From: Rhodococcus erythropolis NBRC 15567
Lineage (GTDB): Bacteria > Actinomycetota > Actinomycetes > Mycobacteriales > Mycobacteriaceae
NCBI RefSeq assembly: GCF_001552595.1
Contig: NZ_BCRM01000019.1
Span: 1-64,000 of the forward strand
Direction: 5' to 3'
DNA: 64,000 nucleotides
The translations under genes were made by a program, and so were the position numbers. Position 1 is the first letter of the stretch. The number at the start of each line of letters is the position of its first letter. Shown here piece after piece: positions 1-9,580 of this stretch. The notes under the pieces are model-generated. The model had not been told where the DNA came from, did not search any database, and saw nothing but the letters and a program-made list of their open reading frames with translations.

Positions 1-1
1 G

Positions 2-3000
2 GATGATGATTTCTTCGAGTTGGGTGGTAATTCGCTCAATGCGACCAGACTTGTCAGCCGCATCAACCAACACGCTGGTACCGCGTTGCCGCTTCGGACG
101 TTGTTCGATCACCCCTCTGTGGCGGAACTTGCTGTTGCACTGGACAATGCAGAGCGTGCCGACAGGCCTGCCCTCGAGGTGCAGACTCGTCCGGAGCAGA
201 TCCCGCTTTCACTTGCACAGAATCGGATGTGGTTCCTCAATCAGTACGATGTCGAATCTGCGGCATACAACATCCCGTTGGCCATCCGACTCGCCGGCAC
301 CGTTGACGTTCCGGCGCTTCGCGGCGCCTTCGGTGATGTTCTGACGCGCCATGAGTCGCTGCGAACAGTGTTCCCCGACAACGGTGACGGCCCCGTCCAG
401 GTGATCCTGACACCCGAGGACGTCGAGTTCGATCTGAGCCCGATCGACGTCGACCGTGGCGACCTCGACACTCGCATTCTCGAGGTCATGTCCGAAGGTT
501 TCGACGTCACTGCTTCCGTGCCGATTCGCGTGAAGTTGTACCGCGTCGAGGAATTCGAGCATGTACTGGTGATGTCGGTGCATCACATCAGTGCGGACGG
601 CGTGTCCATGACGCCGTTGGCTCGCGACGTCATGATCGCCTACTCGGCACGGTTGACCGGCCAGGCCCCGTTCTGGGCGCCGCTGGAGATCCAGTATGCC
701 GACTTTGCGCTGTGGCAGCGGGTGCTCCTCGGTGACGAGGCTGACCCGAAGAGCATCGCATCGACTCAGATCGATTACTGGAAATCAACATTGAACGGGA
801 TTCCGGAACTGCTCGAGCTTCCGGCCGATCGACCGCGACCGGCGGTGGCCACCCAGAACGGTGCGATGGTTCGCTTCGACATCGCGTCCGAGATCATGGA
901 TCGCGTTCGTGAGGTCGCCGATCACCACAACGCAAGTGTGTTCATGGTGATTCACGCTGCGTATGCGGCACTGTTGGCGAGAGTGTCGGCGAGCACCGAC
1001 ATCATCGTCGGCACGCCCGTGTCCGGACGAGGCGAAGCGGCTCTCGAGGATCTCATCGGAATGTTCGTCGGCACGGTCGTCCTGCGAACGGAGGCCGACC
1101 CCGCACTGACGTTCGCGCAGTTGGTCGACCAGGTGCGTGACCGAGATCTGAGTGCGTTCGGCAACGTCGATGTGCCTTTCGAGAGACTGGTGGACGCTCT
1201 GCAACCTGTTCGCTCACAGGCTCACACACCGCTGTTCCAAGTCACGTTTGCCTACGAATATATCGAAGACGCCACGTTCGAGCTTCCTGATCTGCGGGTG
1301 TCCGCCGTCGAATTCGACGTCACTCCAGCTCAATTCGATCTTGCCTTGACGTTGTTCGAGACCACGGAATCTACCAGCGGCGCAGACACCGAGTCGGTAG
1401 CGGTTAGTGGCTCGCTGACCTACGCGACGGATTTGTTCGACCGTTCCACGGCTGCGTCGTTCGCCGACCGATTCGTCATGATGCTCGAGCAGCTGACGCG
1501 GGATCCCGCGAGAGTAATCGGGGATATCGACGTCCTGAATCGGGACGAGCAGAACCTACTGGTGCCGGTGCGAGGACTTACGGCGGCGCATCCCGCGACT
1601 CTGTCCGAGCTGATTTTTGCTGCGGTCTCGTCGAATCCAACGGGGATCGCCTTCCTGTGGAATGGCCGCGCCGTCCCCTATACCGAGGCCGACGAACTCT
1701 CGACCCGCCTCGCTCACGTCCTGCTGCGACGCGACATCACACCGGAAACATTTGTTGCGCTGGCTCTTCCACGATCGCTCGAATCCGTCCTCGCAGTCTG
1801 GGCGGTTGCCAAGACGGGTGCCGCATATCTGCCGGTCGACCCGAGCTATCCGGCCGATCGCATCGACCACATTCTCGAAGATTCTCGAGCGAGGTTGGGT
1901 GTGACGATCGCCGAGCAGCGTCAGTTCCTGCCCGACGACGTCGAATGGTTGGTTCTCGAGGACATCGCCGAAGAACTGGCGGCAGCCCCGGTGAGCGCGA
2001 GCTGGCCGCCGGTGCGGATCGACAATCCGGCGTACATGATCTACACGTCGGGTTCGACGGGCAAGCCCAAGGGCGTGGTTGTCACTCATTCCGGTCTCGC
2101 CAACTTGGCGGCCGAACGGCGTGAGCACTACCAGATCACGCCCGACGCCCGGTTCCTGCACACCGCGTCACCCAGCTTCGACATGGCTGTCGGCGAAATG
2201 ATCTCCGCGCTCTCTGCTGCAGCAACATTGGTGATCGTTCCGGTGACCACGATCGGTGGTGACGACTTGGCCGAGTTGTTGGACTCGCAACGAGTCACTC
2301 ACGCTCTGATCACCCCGGCCGTTCTGAGCACGATCGCCCCCCACGACCACGAACATCTTCGCGTTCTCGGTGTGGGCGGTGAAGCGGTATCCGCTGAACT
2401 GGTCGATCGTTGGCAGCCAGGGCGAACGATGCTCAACGGCTACGGACCGACCGAGGCGACCGACATCTCCACAGTTGCAGACCTCGAAGCGGGACAACCT
2501 GTCACGGTCGGTAAACCTGTGCGCGGATTCCGGACCCTGATCCTGGACACTCGACTGCGACCGGTGCCGATCGGTACGCCTGGTGAACTGTACGTGGCGG
2601 GGCCAGCTTTGGCTCGCGGTTACCACAACCAACACATTCTCACCGCAACACGATTCATCGCCGATCCCCACGGTGATCCTGGACAGCGCATGTACCGGAC
2701 CGGTGACATCGCTGCCTGGACGGCCGATCTCACCATCGAGTACCGCGGACGGATCGACAGTCAGGTCAAGATCCGAGGTCAACGCATCGAACTCGGTGAA
2801 ATCGAGACGGTAGCAACACAGTGCGACGAGATCGCGCAATCCGTGGTGCTTGTCGTCGAGACTGCACTGGGCAAGCGGCTGGCGGCATACCTGGTGCCGC
2901 AAGCTGGGCGCGTGATCGATACCGAGTCCGTAAGGCGCTATCTGGAGTCCGCGCTGCCACGACCGATGGTGCCCGACGCGTATGTCGTGCTGGACGCTCT

Positions 3001-6000
3001 ACCGGTGACCGTGAACGGAAAGCTTGACCGCAAGGCTCTTCCCGCTCCGACGTTCTCCGCGTCGAAGGTGCGCTATCGAGCACCCGCGTCCGAGACGGAA
3101 GAGATCCTCGCTTCGCTGTTCGCAGACCTGCTCGGTGTCGAGGCGGTGAGCGTCGACGATTCGTTCTTCGGGCTCGGCGGCGACAGCATCGCATCCATCC
3201 AACTGGTCTCCCGAGCGAAGGCTCGTGGTCTCGTGATGACCCCACGAGACGTCTTCGAACAGAAGACTGTTGCCGCGCTGGCACAGGTCGTTTTGCGATC
3301 TGACGCGCCGGCGCAGAGGGTACTTGCCGAACTGCCGGGCAACGGTGTCGGAGAGTTGCCGCTGACGCCGGTGATGCGCATGGTGCTCGGCAGCACCGAT
3401 CACTTCGATCGCTACTCACAGTCGATCGCACTGGATCTGCCAGTCGGCGTCGATCAGGCGGGGATCGTCGCCACGGTGGCCGCCGTCGTCGATCACCACG
3501 ACATGCTTCGGTCGACCTTGCACAGCAAAACTTTGCACGTGGCCGAGCCCGGAAGCGTGGACGTGGCCGCACGTGTGCGGAAGGTCGACTTCGATCCCGC
3601 TGCCGTCGACAGCGCGGAAAGCTTGACCGAATTGGCACGATCCCAAGTGGAACTGGCTCGACGAGAACTTGATCCGCGCGGCGGTGTGATGTTCGCGTGC
3701 GTCTGGCTCGCGCCGGTGGGTGACGCGGAAAAGGTGACCGGGCGACTGCTCGTCGTGATGCACCATCTGGTCGTCGACGGAGTGTCGTGGCGAATCCTGG
3801 TGCCGGACTTCATGACCGCGTGGGCACAGATCTCCAATGGTGCGCCGGCGCAGCTGGCACCTGTCGGCACGTCGATGCGTCGCTGGGCACATGCGCTGCA
3901 GGACAGTGCAGTTGGGGCGACGGCAGACCTGCCGACGTGGCGGGCAATCGTCGACGGCGAGGACCCGGATCTGGGATCGGCGCGCTTCGACCCCTCGCTC
4001 GATCTGGTCGCAACTGTCCGCGACATCGAGGTGCGCGTCGACGCGTCGACGACTCAGGCACTGCTGACCGAGCTTCCGGCCGCGTTCCGTGGCGGCGTGA
4101 ACGACGGTTTGCTGACAGCTCTGGCGCTTGCAGTCACTCGGTGGCGTCGCGAACGAGGCGTGCACACCACATCGACGCTCATCCAGATGGAAGGTCACGG
4201 GCGAGAAGAGCAGACTGCACCCGGTGCTGACCTCTCGCGTACCGTCGGTTGGTTCACCAGCGTCTATCCCGTGCGCCTCGAACTCGGTGCGCTCGACATC
4301 GACGACGCCATGCGCGGCGGCGTCGCGGCGGGTCGGGCCGTCAAGTCGGTCAAGGAACAACTGCTCGCCGTGCCCGGTCGTGGCATCGGCTACGGGGTCC
4401 TCCGATATCTGACCGACAGCGATACGGCCGGCAGCGACATGACCGGCAGCGACCCGGGTACACCACTGCCGGACAGCATGCCGCAAATCAGTTTCAACTA
4501 CCTCGGTCGCGTGTCTGCCGGCAACGTCCCGGAGGAGTTCGCCGATTTGGGGTGGACTCCGTCCGTGGATGTCGGTGACATCGAAGGCCCCGGAAACCCC
4601 GACATGCCTGCCGCCGCAGTTCTCGACATCAACGCGATAGTCACAGACATTTCGGGTGATGCCGAGTTGTCCGCGACGTTCTCCTACGCCGGACGCCTCC
4701 TGACCGAAACGGACGTCCGAGGCTTGGCGCAGTACTGGGCGAGCGCGCTGCGGAGCCTGGTCTCCCACGTCGGCAGAGGCGCTGGGGGAGGCCTGACGCC
4801 TTCCGACGTTCCGTTGGTGACGGTCTCTCAAGAGGACATCGATGTCTGGGAAGACCGGTATCCGCTGGTCAGTGACATTTGGCCACTGTCGCCGTTGCAG
4901 CACGGACTTGCCTTCCACTCGTTGCTCGCCGGCAACAGTGCCGACGTTTATCAGACCCAGATGGTTCTGGAGCTGACAGGAACTGTCGATCCGATACGAA
5001 TGAACCGGGCCGTGACTGCTCTGCTGAACCGTCACGACAACCTACGGACCGCCTTTGTCGCCGATCTGTCCGGCGAACTCGCGCAAATCGTTCTCGGTGA
5101 GGTCGATGTCCCGTGGCGTGTGGTCGACCTCGGTGCCGAGCCTGCGAGTGAGCGCGAAGCTGTCTACGAGCGAACCCTCGCGCGTGATCGATCCGAGCGT
5201 TTCGATTTGGCAACACCGCCATTGCTTCGGTTCACGCTCATCACACGAGATCCCAGTCGACACGCGCTTGCAGTGACACTGCACCACATTCTTCTCGACG
5301 GGTGGTCGATGCCGCTTCTGATGAAGGACCTGATGGTTCTTTACGCAACGCACGGCGACGAGTCGGTGCTTCCCCGCGCAGCGTCCTATCGTAATTACCT
5401 GTCCTGGTTGAATTCTCGGGACGCTGCGGAATCCGAGTTGGCGTGGGCCGGGGCGCTGTCCGGGCTCGAGCAGCCGACCCTGCTCGCCGGGGAACGGTCT
5501 GCTGGTTCGAGTGCCGGCACCGTCGAGTCGGTTGTGACTCAGGTGGAGCCCGAACTCGCCGAGCAGCTCGGTGCCTTCAGCGCCGACAACGGCGTCACAT
5601 TGAACACCATGATGCAGGCCGGTTGGGGAATTCTGCTGGCGCGCCAGCTGGGTCGAACGGATGTCGTGTTCGGTGCAACCGTGTCGGGTCGTCCTCCCGA
5701 GCTCGATCATGTCGAGTCGATGGTCGGCCTGTTCATCAACACGCTGCCCGTCCGGGTCACGATCGACCCCGCGGAGTCTTTGCGTTCCTTGCTCTCACGG
5801 CTGCAGGCAGAACAGGCGGCGCTTCTCGAGCACCACCAACTCGGACTGACGGAGATCGTCAAGAGCGTCGGAAATGCCGCTGACTTCGATACGTTGACCG
5901 TCTTCGAGTCGTACCCCGTCGATACGGAAGGTATCGCTGCAACGAGCTCGATCGACGGCATGACGGTTACTGCGATCACCGGTGACGATGCGACCCACTA

Positions 6001-8665
6001 TCCGTTGACACTTACCGTTGTCGCTGATGACGGCATTTCATTCACGCTCAAGTATCAGCAGGATGTCTTCGATGCGCCGACGATCGAGGTTCTGCGCGAG
6101 AGGATGCTTCGGATCCTGCGTGCATTCGTGGAGTTGCCGGACACCGCTGCCGGAATCCTGGATGTTCTGGGGCCCGACGAGCGTCGCCTGCTTGTCCCGG
6201 TATCGGGCCTGCCGGCTGCGCCCAGCGCAACCCTGGCTGATCTCATCGCTTCCGCCGTCACACAGAACCCCGACGGAATCGCGATCTGGGCCGACGGGCG
6301 TGCGTGGACATACCGTGAAGCGGACGCCTGGTCGAACCGCCTTGCTTCCATCCTGCTCGATCACGGAGTCGGTCCGGAAACCTTTGTAGCCGTGGCACTC
6401 CGGCGATCGGCAGCGTCCGTGATGTCGGTGTGGGCAGTGACGAAGACCGGCGCCGCCTACTTGCCCGTCGATCCTGACTATCCGGTTGAGCGGATCGAAC
6501 ACATGATCACAGACTCCGGTGCTGTCATCGGCATCAGCCGAGGTGGGAATCAACTTCCCGATTCGGTGCGCTGGCTCGATCTGGACGCACTCGAAACCGC
6601 GATCCAAGAGCTACCCGAGTCGAGTATCGCGGGAGCGGCTCGCATCGACAATCCGGCCTACATGATCTACACGTCCGGATCCACGGGCAAACCGAAGGGC
6701 GTCGTGGTCACGCATGGTGGTCTCGCGAATCTTGCCGCCGAGCGTCGTGAGCACTATCGCGTCGACTCGCACTCACGATTCCTGCACAACACCTCGCCGA
6801 GCTTCGACATGTCGGTGGGTGAAATGATGTCGGCGCTGTCCGCGGCGGCGACTCTGGTCGTCACACCGCCCACCATCCTGGGCGGAGAAGAGTTGTCCCG
6901 GTTCATGATCGGACGTCGGGTCACTCACGCACTGATCACTCCGGCGATGTTGACGTCGATGGAACCGGAAGGGCTCGAAGAGCTTCGGGTTCTCGGTGTG
7001 GGCGGGGAAGCGGTATCTGCCGAACTGGTGAACCGTTGGCAGCGTGGTCGAACCATGCTCAACGGGTACGGGCCTACCGAGGCAACCGACATCTCCACCG
7101 TCGGTGATCTCGTCGCGGGCAAACCAGTCACGATCGGATCACCCGTGCGTGGATTCGACACTCTGATCCTCGACTCGCGACTGCTCCCGGTGCCGATCGG
7201 GACGCCGGGCGAACTGTACGTGTCCGGGCCGGCTCTCGCCCGGGGATACCATGACCAGTCTGTGCTCACGGCAACCCGATTTGTTGCCAACCCGCACGGC
7301 CGGCCGGGTGATCGTCTGTATCGCACGGGCGACATTGCCGCCTGGACACCCGAACTCACCATCGAGTACCGGGGCAGGACCGACACTCAGGTCAAAATTC
7401 GTGGTCATCGCATCGAACTCGGGGAGATCGACTCGGCCCTGCACGCACACCCGGACGTGGATGTGGCCATGACCCGCGGCAAGAGGACACCGTCCGGGGA
7501 CACTGCGTTGGTCGCGTACGTCGTGCCGACGCCGGGGACTGCGCCGGAGGTGAATCAGGTCGTCGCCTTTGTCTCCGAGTTCTTGCCACGTCACATGATC
7601 CCTAGCGCTGTCGTCTTCATCGACAAGGTGCCGACGACACCGACAGGAAAGGTCGACGAGAAGGCATTGCCGACCCCTGATTTTGCGTCGAAGATCGTGT
7701 ATCGGGAGCCGAGCACGCCTACGGAAATCGCTGTGGCCACTGCCTTCTCGGAGGTCCTCGAGATCGCTGACGTCGGCGCCGACGACAACTTCTTCGAACT
7801 CGGTGGGAACTCACTGTCGGCGATGCGAGTAGTGACCAAACTGCGGATGTCGCTTGCTCGCGAGATCCCATTGCAGTGGTTGATGACCGAGCCGACTCCG
7901 GCGTCGATTGCGATTCGTGTCGACTCCGGACAAGAATCTTCCGGCGCGCTGGACGTCGTGTTCCCGATTCGGACGACCGGTGATCGGCCGCCTGTGTTCT
8001 TCGTCCATCCGATCGTCGGCCTGGCCTGGAGCTATGCCGGCTTGGCGCCGTACATCGATTCGGCGACTCCGATGTACGGGATCCAAACTCCAGCAGTCTC
8101 GTCCGCGGATCCGCTGCCGGAGTCCATCGAGTTCACCGCCGCCAGGTACCTCGAGGAAGTTCGAAAAATCCAGCCTGAAGGTCCGTATCACTTTGCCGGT
8201 TGGTCGCTCGGTGGCGTGATCGCACACTCGATGGCGGTGCTATTGCAGGCAGCGGGCGAGTCGGTCGATTCGTTGGTGATGCTGGACAGCTTCGCCCATG
8301 CCGCTGAAGACGGTGAAGGTTCGGACGCTGACGACGACGCGGACATGGGACTCGAGTTCGCGCACGCCATGGGCGAGTTGACTTCGGAAGATGTCGGCAG
8401 GCTTGTCTTCGCGGCCCGGCACAACGACACGTTGATGCAGGCTCACCAGCCGGGGATCTTCGATGGCGACGTGCTGTACTTCACTGCAGCGCTGGATGAT
8501 CCATGGCTGAACCGTGGAGTCGATTCATGGCGTGCGTATGTCAGCGGGGATATCGTGAATCACCCCGTCGAGTGCACTCACTGGGACATCACCTCGCCCG
8601 CCGCTCTCGAGACCGTTGGTCCGTTGATGTCGCACAACTTGGAGAGGATTCGTCGGATGTCCTGA
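2..8665 (+). CDS. Non-ribosomal peptide synthetase, 3' part (…T-C-A-T-E-C-A-T-TE), 5'-truncated by the window edge
   Basis: The frame is open from base 2 and starts inside a carrier-protein motif (DDDFFELGGNS), so the true start lies upstream. Residues here are numbered from the TTG at base 20. Domain order: partial T; LCL-type C (HHISADG at about 188); A (YTSGSTGKPKG at 675); T (LGGDS near 1050); epimerization domain (HHLVVDG at 1248, later PQISFNYLGR); DCL-type C (HHILLDG at 1755); A (2217); T (LGGNS near 2595); and a type I thioesterase (GWSLGG, nucleophile Ser about 2729). The last two modules should therefore add a D-residue and a final L-residue, then release the chain. Aligned to GrsA from memory, both A domains read D-M-G-L-G-G-G-D-I-K, a pocket I cannot assign; the two modules probably use the same amino acid. 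No MbtH protein, transporter or phosphopantetheinyl transferase is visible nearby. Confidence 0.95.
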   Translation, partial: DDDFFELGGNSLNATRLVSRINQHAGTALPLRTLFDHPSVAELAVALDNAERADRPALEVQTRPEQIPLSLAQNRMWFLNQYDVESAAYNIPLAIRLAGTVDVPALRGAFGDVLTRHESLRTVFPDNGDGPVQVILTPEDVEFDLSPIDVDRGDLDTRILEVMSEGFDVTASVPIRVKLYRVEEFEHVLVMSVHHISADGVSMTPLARDVMIAYSARLTGQAPFWAPLEIQYADFALWQRVLLGDEADPKSIASTQIDYWKSTLNGIPELLELPADRPRPAVATQNGAMVRFDIASEIMDRVREVADHHNASVFMVIHAAYAALLARVSASTDIIVGTPVSGRGEAALEDLIGMFVGTVVLRTEADPALTFAQLVDQVRDRDLSAFGNVDVPFERLVDALQPVRSQAHTPLFQVTFAYEYIEDATFELPDLRVSAVEFDVTPAQFDLALTLFETTESTSGADTESVAVSGSLTYATDLFDRSTAASFADRFVMMLEQLTRDPARVIGDIDVLNRDEQNLLVPVRGLTAAHPATLSELIFAAVSSNPTGIAFLWNGRAVPYTEADELSTRLAHVLLRRDITPETFVALALPRSLESVLAVWAVAKTGAAYLPVDPSYPADRIDHILEDSRARLGVTIAEQRQFLPDDVEWLVLEDIAEELAAAPVSASWPPVRIDNPAYMIYTSGSTGKPKGVVVTHSGLANLAAERREHYQITPDARFLHTASPSFDMAVGEMISALSAAATLVIVPVTTIGGDDLAELLDSQRVTHALITPAVLSTIAPHDHEHLRVLGVGGEAVSAELVDRWQPGRTMLNGYGPTEATDISTVADLEAGQPVTVGKPVRGFRTLILDTRLRPVPIGTPGELYVAGPALARGYHNQHILTATRFIADPHGDPGQRMYRTGDIAAWTADLTIEYRGRIDSQVKIRGQRIELGEIETVATQCDEIAQSVVLVVETALGKRLAAYLVPQAGRVIDTESVRRYLESALPRPMVPDAYVVLDALPVTVNGKLDRKALPAPTFSASKVRYRAPASETEEILASLFADLLGVEAVSVDDSFFGLGGDSIASIQLVSRAKARGLVMTPRDVFEQKTVAALAQVVLRSDAPAQRVLAELPGNGVGELPLTPVMRMVLGSTDHFDRYSQSIALDLPVGVDQAGIVATVAAVVDHHDMLRSTLHSKTLHVAEPGSVDVAARVRKVDFDPAAVDSAESLTELARSQVELARRELDPRGGVMFACVWLAPVGDAEKVTGRLLVVMHHLVVDGVSWRILVPDFMTAWAQISNGAPAQLAPVGTSMRRWAHALQDSAVGATADLPTWRAIVDGEDPDLGSARFDPSLDLVATVRDIEVRVDASTTQALLTELPAAFRGGVNDGLLTALALAVTRWRRERGVHTTSTLIQMEGHGREEQTAPGADLSRTVGWFTSVYPVRLELGALDIDDAMRGGVAAGRAVKSVKEQLLAVPGRGIGYGVLRYLTDSDTAGSDMTGSDPGTPLPDSMPQISFNYLGRVSAGNVPEEFADLGWTPSVDVGDIEGPGNPDMPAAAVLDINAIVTDISGDAELSATFSYAGRLLTETDVRGLAQYWASALRSLVSHVGRGAGGGLTPSDVPLVTVSQEDIDVWEDRYPLVSDIWPLSPLQHGLAFHSLLAGNSADVYQTQMVLELTGTVDPIRMNRAVTALLNRHDNLRTAFVADLSGELAQIVLGEVDVPWRVVDLGAEPASEREAVYERTLARDRSERFDLATPPLLRFTLITRDPSRHALAVTLHHILLDGWSMPLLMKDLMVLYATHGDESVLPRAASYRNYLSWLNSRDAAESELAWAGALSGLEQPTLLAGERSAGSSAGTVESVVTQVEPELAEQLGAFSADNGVTLNTMMQAGWGILLARQLGRTDVVFGATVSGRPPELDHVESMVGLFINTLPVRVTIDPAESLRSLLSRLQAEQAALLEHHQLGLTEIVKSVGNAADFDTLTVFESYPVDTEGIAATSSIDGMTVTAITGDDATHYPLTLTVVADDGISFTLKYQQDVFDAPTIEVLRERMLRILRAFVELPDTAAGILDVLGPDERRLLVPVSGLPAAPSATLADLIASAVTQNPDGIAIWADGRAWTYREADAWSNRLASILLDHGVGPETFVAVALRRSAASVMSVWAVTKTGAAYLPVDPDYPVERIEHMITDSGAVIGISRGGNQLPDSVRWLDLDALETAIQELPESSIAGAARIDNPAYMIYTSGSTGKPKGVVVTHGGLANLAAERREHYRVDSHSRFLHNTSPSFDMSVGEMMSALSAAATLVVTPPTILGGEELSRFMIGRRVTHALITPAMLTSMEPEGLEELRVLGVGGEAVSAELVNRWQRGRTMLNGYGPTEATDISTVGDLVAGKPVTIGSPVRGFDTLILDSRLLPVPIGTPGELYVSGPALARGYHDQSVLTATRFVANPHGRPGDRLYRTGDIAAWTPELTIEYRGRTDTQVKIRGHRIELGEIDSALHAHPDVDVAMTRGKRTPSGDTALVAYVVPTPGTAPEVNQVVAFVSEFLPRHMIPSAVVFIDKVPTTPTGKVDEKALPTPDFASKIVYREPSTPTEIAVATAFSEVLEIADVGADDNFFELGGNSLSAMRVVTKLRMSLAREIPLQWLMTEPTPASIAIRVDSGQESSGALDVVFPIRTTGDRPPVFFVHPIVGLAWSYAGLAPYIDSATPMYGIQTPAVSSADPLPESIEFTAARYLEEVRKIQPEGPYHFAGWSLGGVIAHSMAVLLQAAGESVDSLVMLDSFAHAAEDGEGSDADDDADMGLEFAHAMGELTSEDVGRLVFAARHNDTLMQAHQPGIFDGDVLYFTAALDDPWLNRGVDSWRAYVSGDIVNHPVECTHWDITSPAALETVGPLMSHNLERIRRMS

Positions 8666-8699
8666 GTCGGGCGGGCGTGTTCTCGAGACACCGCCTGCG

Positions 8700-9311
8700 T
8701 CAGGAATGGGTGCTTTCCCAGGCGAAACCGTCAGGATCCGCGAAGGGTTCGGACGCACCGGTGATGGTGATTCGGTGCGATCCGGTGCCCTCGGGAGCGA
8801 GCCCGGCGTCCTTTGCCAGGGCGCCTCGGCCGTACAGTGCCAGCGTGACATTGTTTGCTGCGCTGGTGAATTCGACGTACTTGCGGCCGAAGCTCTTCGA
8901 CACCTCGAGGCCGTGGTCGAGGTAGAACTGCTTGCTGGCCTTGACGTCTTCGGCGCCGAGCAGCAGCACGAGGCTGTCGATTGTGCGGGTGGCGGGTTCA
9001 TTGTTCTTCTTCGACGACGTGGCGATCTTCCAGATCGAACCGTCCGGAGCCTGAAGGACTCCGCCGTATCCCCAGAGGGATTTCTTCACCGGCTTCAAGA
9101 CGGCGGCACCGGCTGCGAGTGCGGCGCCGACGAAGGCGTCGACGATGTTCGGTTGGGAGACGACGAGCGAAAGGGTGTACCCACGAAACCCGGTTGTCGG
9201 TTCGTTCGATTCGCGTAGCTGGATTCGATCTCCGACGCCGAGAGCGTTGTAGAAGGCTTCGGCTGCGACGAGGTCGGGTACGTCGAGGATCACGGATTGC
9301 GCGGTGGTCAT
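8700..9311 (-). CDS. VOC (glyoxalase/bleomycin-resistance) superfamily protein, two half-domains
   Basis: This is a 203-residue protein. I chose the ATG at 9311 because an AGGGAG ribosome-binding site sits just upstream; the frame stays open further upstream, but those starts are poorly supported. The sequence shows two tandem beta-alpha-beta-beta-beta units. The first (about 5-95) has the family signature VPDLVAAEAFYNALG and a G-Y-G-G-V…DPDG-like end (QAPDGSIWKI). The second (about 107-203) has AEDVKASKQFYLDHG and ends FADPDGFAWE. Such proteins act as metal-dependent isomerases or dioxygenases, or bind drugs; nothing here fixes the substrate. It converges with the NRPS gene (34-bp gap) and diverges from the multicopper oxidase gene. 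Confidence 0.85.
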   Translation of the reverse strand: MTTAQSVILDVPDLVAAEAFYNALGVGDRIQLRESNEPTTGFRGYTLSLVVSQPNIVDAFVGAALAAGAAVLKPVKKSLWGYGGVLQAPDGSIWKIATSSKKNNEPATRTIDSLVLLLGAEDVKASKQFYLDHGLEVSKSFGRKYVEFTSAANNVTLALYGRGALAKDAGLAPEGTGSHRITITGASEPFADPDGFAWESTHS

Positions 9312-9580
9312 CTGGGCGCTCCCTGCTGATGTGTGGATTGACGACGTGTGGTCGGAAGTGGACTTCTGTGGTGTGTTCATGTGTTTCAACGTAATTGCGG
9401 GCCCCTTGGCTGTGCTTCTCGATTTCTGATCGGTTTGCTGAGACTGCTTGCAAGGTGCAGCGCTCGAGCGGGCACTAGGTGGGCAATTTGTCGTGAATGT
9501 ACTGTTCAGCCGATGTTTTCTCGATAGGCTGATGAGCGCTGATCGGACGTATCTCACGCCACCATGGAACGGGGAAACCA

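Noticed and set aside
3416-5035. 539-residue antisense frame opposite the first NRPS
   Set aside because: The sense strand encodes intact T, E and C domains with all motifs. The antisense product has no recognisable domain.
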